Assembly (NCBI GenBank): GCA_025093555.1
Contig: JAIWNF010000063.1
Coordinates: forward strand, 62,001-126,000
DNA: 64,000 bases
Direction of reading: 5' to 3'
Source of the DNA: Circinella umbellata
Taxonomy: Eukaryota; Mucoromycota; Mucoromycetes; Mucorales; Lichtheimiaceae
The notes beneath the pieces are model-generated. The model worked only from the letters and a program-made list of their open reading frames with translations. It was not told where the DNA came from and did no database searches. Below are positions 60,410-64,000 of this stretch, one piece after another. Both the position numbers and the translations under genes were made by a program. Position 1 is the first letter of the stretch. Each line of letters starts with the position of its first letter.

Positions 60410-62263
60410 TTAAAACAATTCAGATCTCAATAGCTCAGCAACTACCCAACAGTTCAAACTGTTCCCAAGCAATCGATATCGTTGCATCAAGGTGATAGAG
60501 TCAGGAAATTCCAGATGTGGTAAACAATGGGGAGGAGTAAATGGCCTTGGTTTCGTTAAAGATGAATGATTAGGTTTCAACTGATACTCAGGCATTGGAA
60601 ACGCATGTAAACGAGAAATCTCTTTCGGTGTAAGAAATCGTAGCCCAAGTTCTAATAGCGATTTTGGATTGCTCCAGTCGTATTCTACACGCTAATTACA
60701 ATATCATATATGTATTTTTTTTTGTTCAATAGTCTATCCCCCATTTTTTTTTTATTTTTCCTTGAATCTTTTTTTTTTTCAATGGTATGTACAAAAGTAA
60801 TAAAAAACTTACGTCTAAGTGTTGTATTTGTAATAATGAACCACTAGTTTGTAAATGATGAGATCCATATGCCTGAGAGTAATAGTAACAATAATAACAC
60901 ATGTTAGCGTTCAAAATAGTAAGTTACCAATATTTCAGCTTAGAATATTAAATCATCCATATGTTTTTTTTTTACCTTTGTTATGCATGAGGTTCGATGG
61001 TCATTAGGGCGAACAATATCTGATAAGATTATTATTATTGAACACTGTTAATAGATGCGTACTAGTACACTCGCAACCACCAAAATTTTTTATCATTAAG
61101 AAATTAAAACAGATTAATATACCAAATCGAAACTTGTGTCGTTTCACAATATCCTTTTCAGGTACTCGATATTGCAAATCATCATTGGCTGTATTTTCAA
61201 TAAATTGGCATAATTCAGGTACTTCAAATTGGTATTCATCGTTAAATGGCCATTTGGTATGTATTTGTCCCTCAGCTGCTGTTGTTGATTCTTCGTCTTT
61301 TTGCTGCGAATCAAAACAACGGCGCGCCATCATATAATATCGTAAACGATGATTAGGAATACCGAATTGAATAGGTGATAATAAGCATTCTTTTACTTGG
61401 TAATTCATTTCATGAAGCTGTTGGACAAGTTTTTCTCTTGATTGAGATTCCTACCAGAAAGAATTAATAATAATAATTAGTAGAAGGATTCAGTTTGATA
61501 TGGTTTACTTTGTTGAAAAAGAATTGTTAACATAATATTTTAGGGAAGGGGATTACCTCGAAATTCTTGACATTTTCTAAGAATAAATAATTAGGTGGAT
61601 TTTCGAGTCTTGGTAGCAAATTGATTAAATGAACTAACGCTTGCGCTCTTGGATCGTCAATATCCTTCATGTTTCCCCCTTGAGTATACGGCTATTTTTT
61701 TTAATATACATGAATAAAATTTTCGAATTTTCCCCCTTCCCTTTCGCTCTCCTTTATTTTATTTACCTGACATGGTGGACTTAATAACCAACAATCAGCT
61801 TTATATCTACAAAAATAAATAAATAAAAATGAAAACACATTTTTATTTTATAATCATAGTTTTTTTTTTCCCATACTTTTCAATGTCTTTTGCTGTCAGT
61901 CGTTCGATCGTTTTCTATAATACAAACGTGTATATTCTCATAAGTAACGAGCTGAAAAACAGAAAACATGTATTTTGTGATATTTATATAATTCTTTACG
62001 TTGGAAGGCGCATGCCCAAAATTATGTTCATAAACTTGATTTGCAATCATGTTGACGTCGAATGCACATACAACTTTGGCTGAAATCTCGGCAATATTTA
62101 AAGCATAATGCTTCATTGGTTATTATTATATCATTAGTTTAAAACTTGCAAGAATCGTTTATTTTATTATTGTGACAAAAAAAAAAAACAAAATATTTTT
62201 CATATACTATACCAAACCACCAATCCCACTGAAGAATTCTAGACACCTGATCGGATCGCTCAT
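60410..62263 (-). CDS. TRDMT1: tRNA (cytosine-5) methyltransferase, DNMT2/TRDMT1 type
   Basis: Nine exons (62213-62263, 62000-62110, 61877-61914, 61767-61806, 61557-61691, 61123-61450, 60976-61019, 60813-60872, 60410-60692 less one base at the high end, i.e. to 60691) give 362 residues. Motif I is LEFFSGIGGL, motif IV is SPPCQPYTQGG with catalytic Cys79 (the same number as in the human enzyme), motif VI is LFLENVKNFE, and the C-terminal motifs IX-X are present (GNSLNCWVVAELL). The DNMT2 signature CFT appears as CIT in TSCITKAYG. No regulatory N-terminal domain exists, as expected for DNMT2. The enzyme methylates C38 of tRNA-Asp and some other tRNAs in the cytosol or nucleus. All catalytic motifs are intact. 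Confidence 0.94.
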
Positions 62264-64000
62264 TTTGATATATGTATCGTTTGATCTATGAAGTTTAGAG
62301 GGAGATAAAAAGAAAAAAATATGTGTCAAGCGGAGCATAACTATTTAGATATAAGCAATTTTTTACAAGCAATATTATCTTTTCTTGTGTATAAAATACT
62401 TCAGAAATATGATAACGCAAATGTTGGTCGATCAATGTTTATTAAAAGGAGCTTTTGCTCAACTTATACTTTTTGGCATGTAGCTATACATTATCAAATC
62501 CACTAAATGATACCTGTTTCCATGGTGATGACATTCTTCAATGATTGGGTAACTCCTACTTTCATGGAAAACACTGGATATATATATTTGTATATATTGT
62601 AACTGGAAGATACGGCTGTTCGTTTATGATACGTACGTAACTTGTTAAATAAAAAAACAAGATTAAATAATAAAACTAACGTTTTTTTATATCATATGAC
62701 ATACTTAGGACAGCAGCATATTTAGCGACTCTTATGATATAATATGCAGCTTTTGTAATTTACTTGGTGCGCCACACAAAATAATATTAAGTTACCCACG
62801 CACGAGCCAATTTTTGTATCTGACATTTCTATTTAATCAACATTTCAGTATCACACCAATATTGGATTAACAACATGTCAACATATATATATATATATAT
62901 AAATCGAGTATAAAGCTGACCCTACGTAAAACCATTTATATTGATACACGAAGCAATTTAATTAAATTTACTTGTTCTTCACCACTGTTATAAACAGGGG
63001 TGTTAGTTAATGAATATATGCCACCCATCTTCAAAGAATTATCAAATGAATGTAGGAAACATACTCAATATCCATGTTGGCTGCGAAAAAGAAAACCTGA
63101 ACTGATTTATTTTCTTATACGTACGTAATAAACACTTTACTGATACTTGCTGCATTGTGAGTACAATTACATAAATACAAAGTTTAGATTTGTTTATGTA
63201 CGTACGTACTGCATACATATACGTAGTATTTAGCTATCAACTTTATGTAGTAAATGTGCTATGTGGTGCCCTTTTTCTTTTTCATAAAGTTTGCATCGCA
63301 TTCTACTAGGTAGTTTTATATACTATAGAATTGAAAGTTAAGAACAGCTGTCTCTTTCAAAATAAGTCCTAATAAAAAAAAGTGTCAAATAACACGGCGG
63401 TACCATTTTTGTGTAACTGTTAGCAAGCATAATGAATTTTAACATTCATCATGTATATAAATATACCAACTACAATATGGCAATTTAATATATCTAGGAA
63501 ACTATATAAAGCTCTCCTTAAAAATAATAAGTCTGGTTACCACCTGATGATTTACATTGATTTCTGTACTATGTATGTATTATATTAAACAGAGCCAGAA
63601 AGTCGTATTGTTGGTTATATATACCATAAGTGTTTATTTTTTTTTCTTCTCCCCCCTTAATCTTTATTGTCAGTCATATGTATAACACTGTGATATAACT
63701 AATAAAGGAATAAAAATAGATCACCATGTTTCAAACATGTATCTTCATCTTCGCATACATGTGTTTCATTTTAAAAGAGGATAATACGGAAAAAATAATT
63801 TTTTCTGCATACTTTTCTTTCTTACATATTCCGTTTTGCTGCTGTTATTATTGCTTTAGACGTATACATGTAAGAGCAGAACTATTTTATACTAACTATT
63901 TATATGTATAATACCATAAATAAATTACGTCAAATGGATATCACTACTGCAAAATAATCAAATAAAAAATCATATATGGTATAGTTGACGAACATAGGTA
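62264..64000. other. Gene-free right end
   Basis: AT-rich sequence with no supported gene. TACGTACGTA-type palindromes cluster here (62631-62640, 63118-63127, 63195-63208), and a TA microsatellite lies at about 62883-62901. Confidence 0.5.

Noticed and set aside
1..64000. CRISPR arrays, rRNA operons, bacterial operons or prophage
   Set aside because: No direct-repeat/spacer pattern or rRNA genes seen; spliced genes show eukaryotic nuclear DNA.

Overview
The window reads as nuclear DNA of an early-diverging filamentous fungus, most likely Mucoromycota (Mucorales-like). It is AT-rich, has many short spliceosomal introns (GTAAGT, GTAAAT or GTACGT donors, TAG or CAG acceptors), carries Ser/Thr/Asn/Gln-rich proteins, and alternates gene clusters with long gene-poor stretches. 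I rebuilt 19 protein-coding genes by splicing exons in frame; every multi-exon model sums to whole codons with one stop. I also found one intronic snoRNA and several mobile-element remnants. All assignments come from reading the sequence; nothing was searched against a database.

Layout. 0-3.2 kb: a coiled-coil protein (+) convergent with a small cysteine-rich protein (-). 3.2-11.3 kb: gene-poor. 11.3-12.4 kb: one low-complexity hypothetical gene. 12.4-19.7 kb: gene-poor, with a TA-flanked MITE-like element, a 21-bp perfect inverted-repeat element lying inside a decayed coding region, and further coding-like debris. 19.7-23.2 kb: two divergent hormone-sensitive-lipase-family esterases; a third paralogue lies at 41.1-42.6 kb. 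23.7-27.5 kb: an F-box protein and a HET-domain protein, both (-). 28.6-37.3 kb: a dense block with Mediator subunit MED17 (+), then (-) a GT8-GT64 two-domain glycosyltransferase, a VC0807-like membrane protein and a small basic protein with a PP1-docking motif. 37.3-48.8 kb: mostly non-coding apart from the third esterase, a 45-bp-arm hairpin and a dead 5'-truncated LINE. 48.8-62.3 kb: ammonium transporter, a single-pass Ser/Thr-rich membrane protein, ribosomal protein uL30 (RPL7) with an intronic C/D snoRNA, an RNF10-type RING protein, a FAF2/UBXD8-type protein, a small secreted protein and DNMT2. The last 1.7 kb is empty.

Most interesting points. (1) A GT8 and a GT64 domain are fused in one type II membrane protein, the tandem architecture seen in polysaccharide copolymerases such as EXT (GT47-GT64) and LARGE (GT8-GT49). 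The GT64 metal motif is changed (LEDK where animal homologues have a DDD-type motif). Mucoralean walls contain glucuronic-acid polymers, so a role there is a testable idea. (2) The RPL7 intron holds a C/D box guide with 14 contiguous bases of complementarity to the conserved LSU rRNA segment targeted in yeast by snR39/snR39B/snR59, some of which also sit in RPL7 introns. (3) GTACGTA-type palindromes recur through the non-coding DNA and also serve as splice donors.
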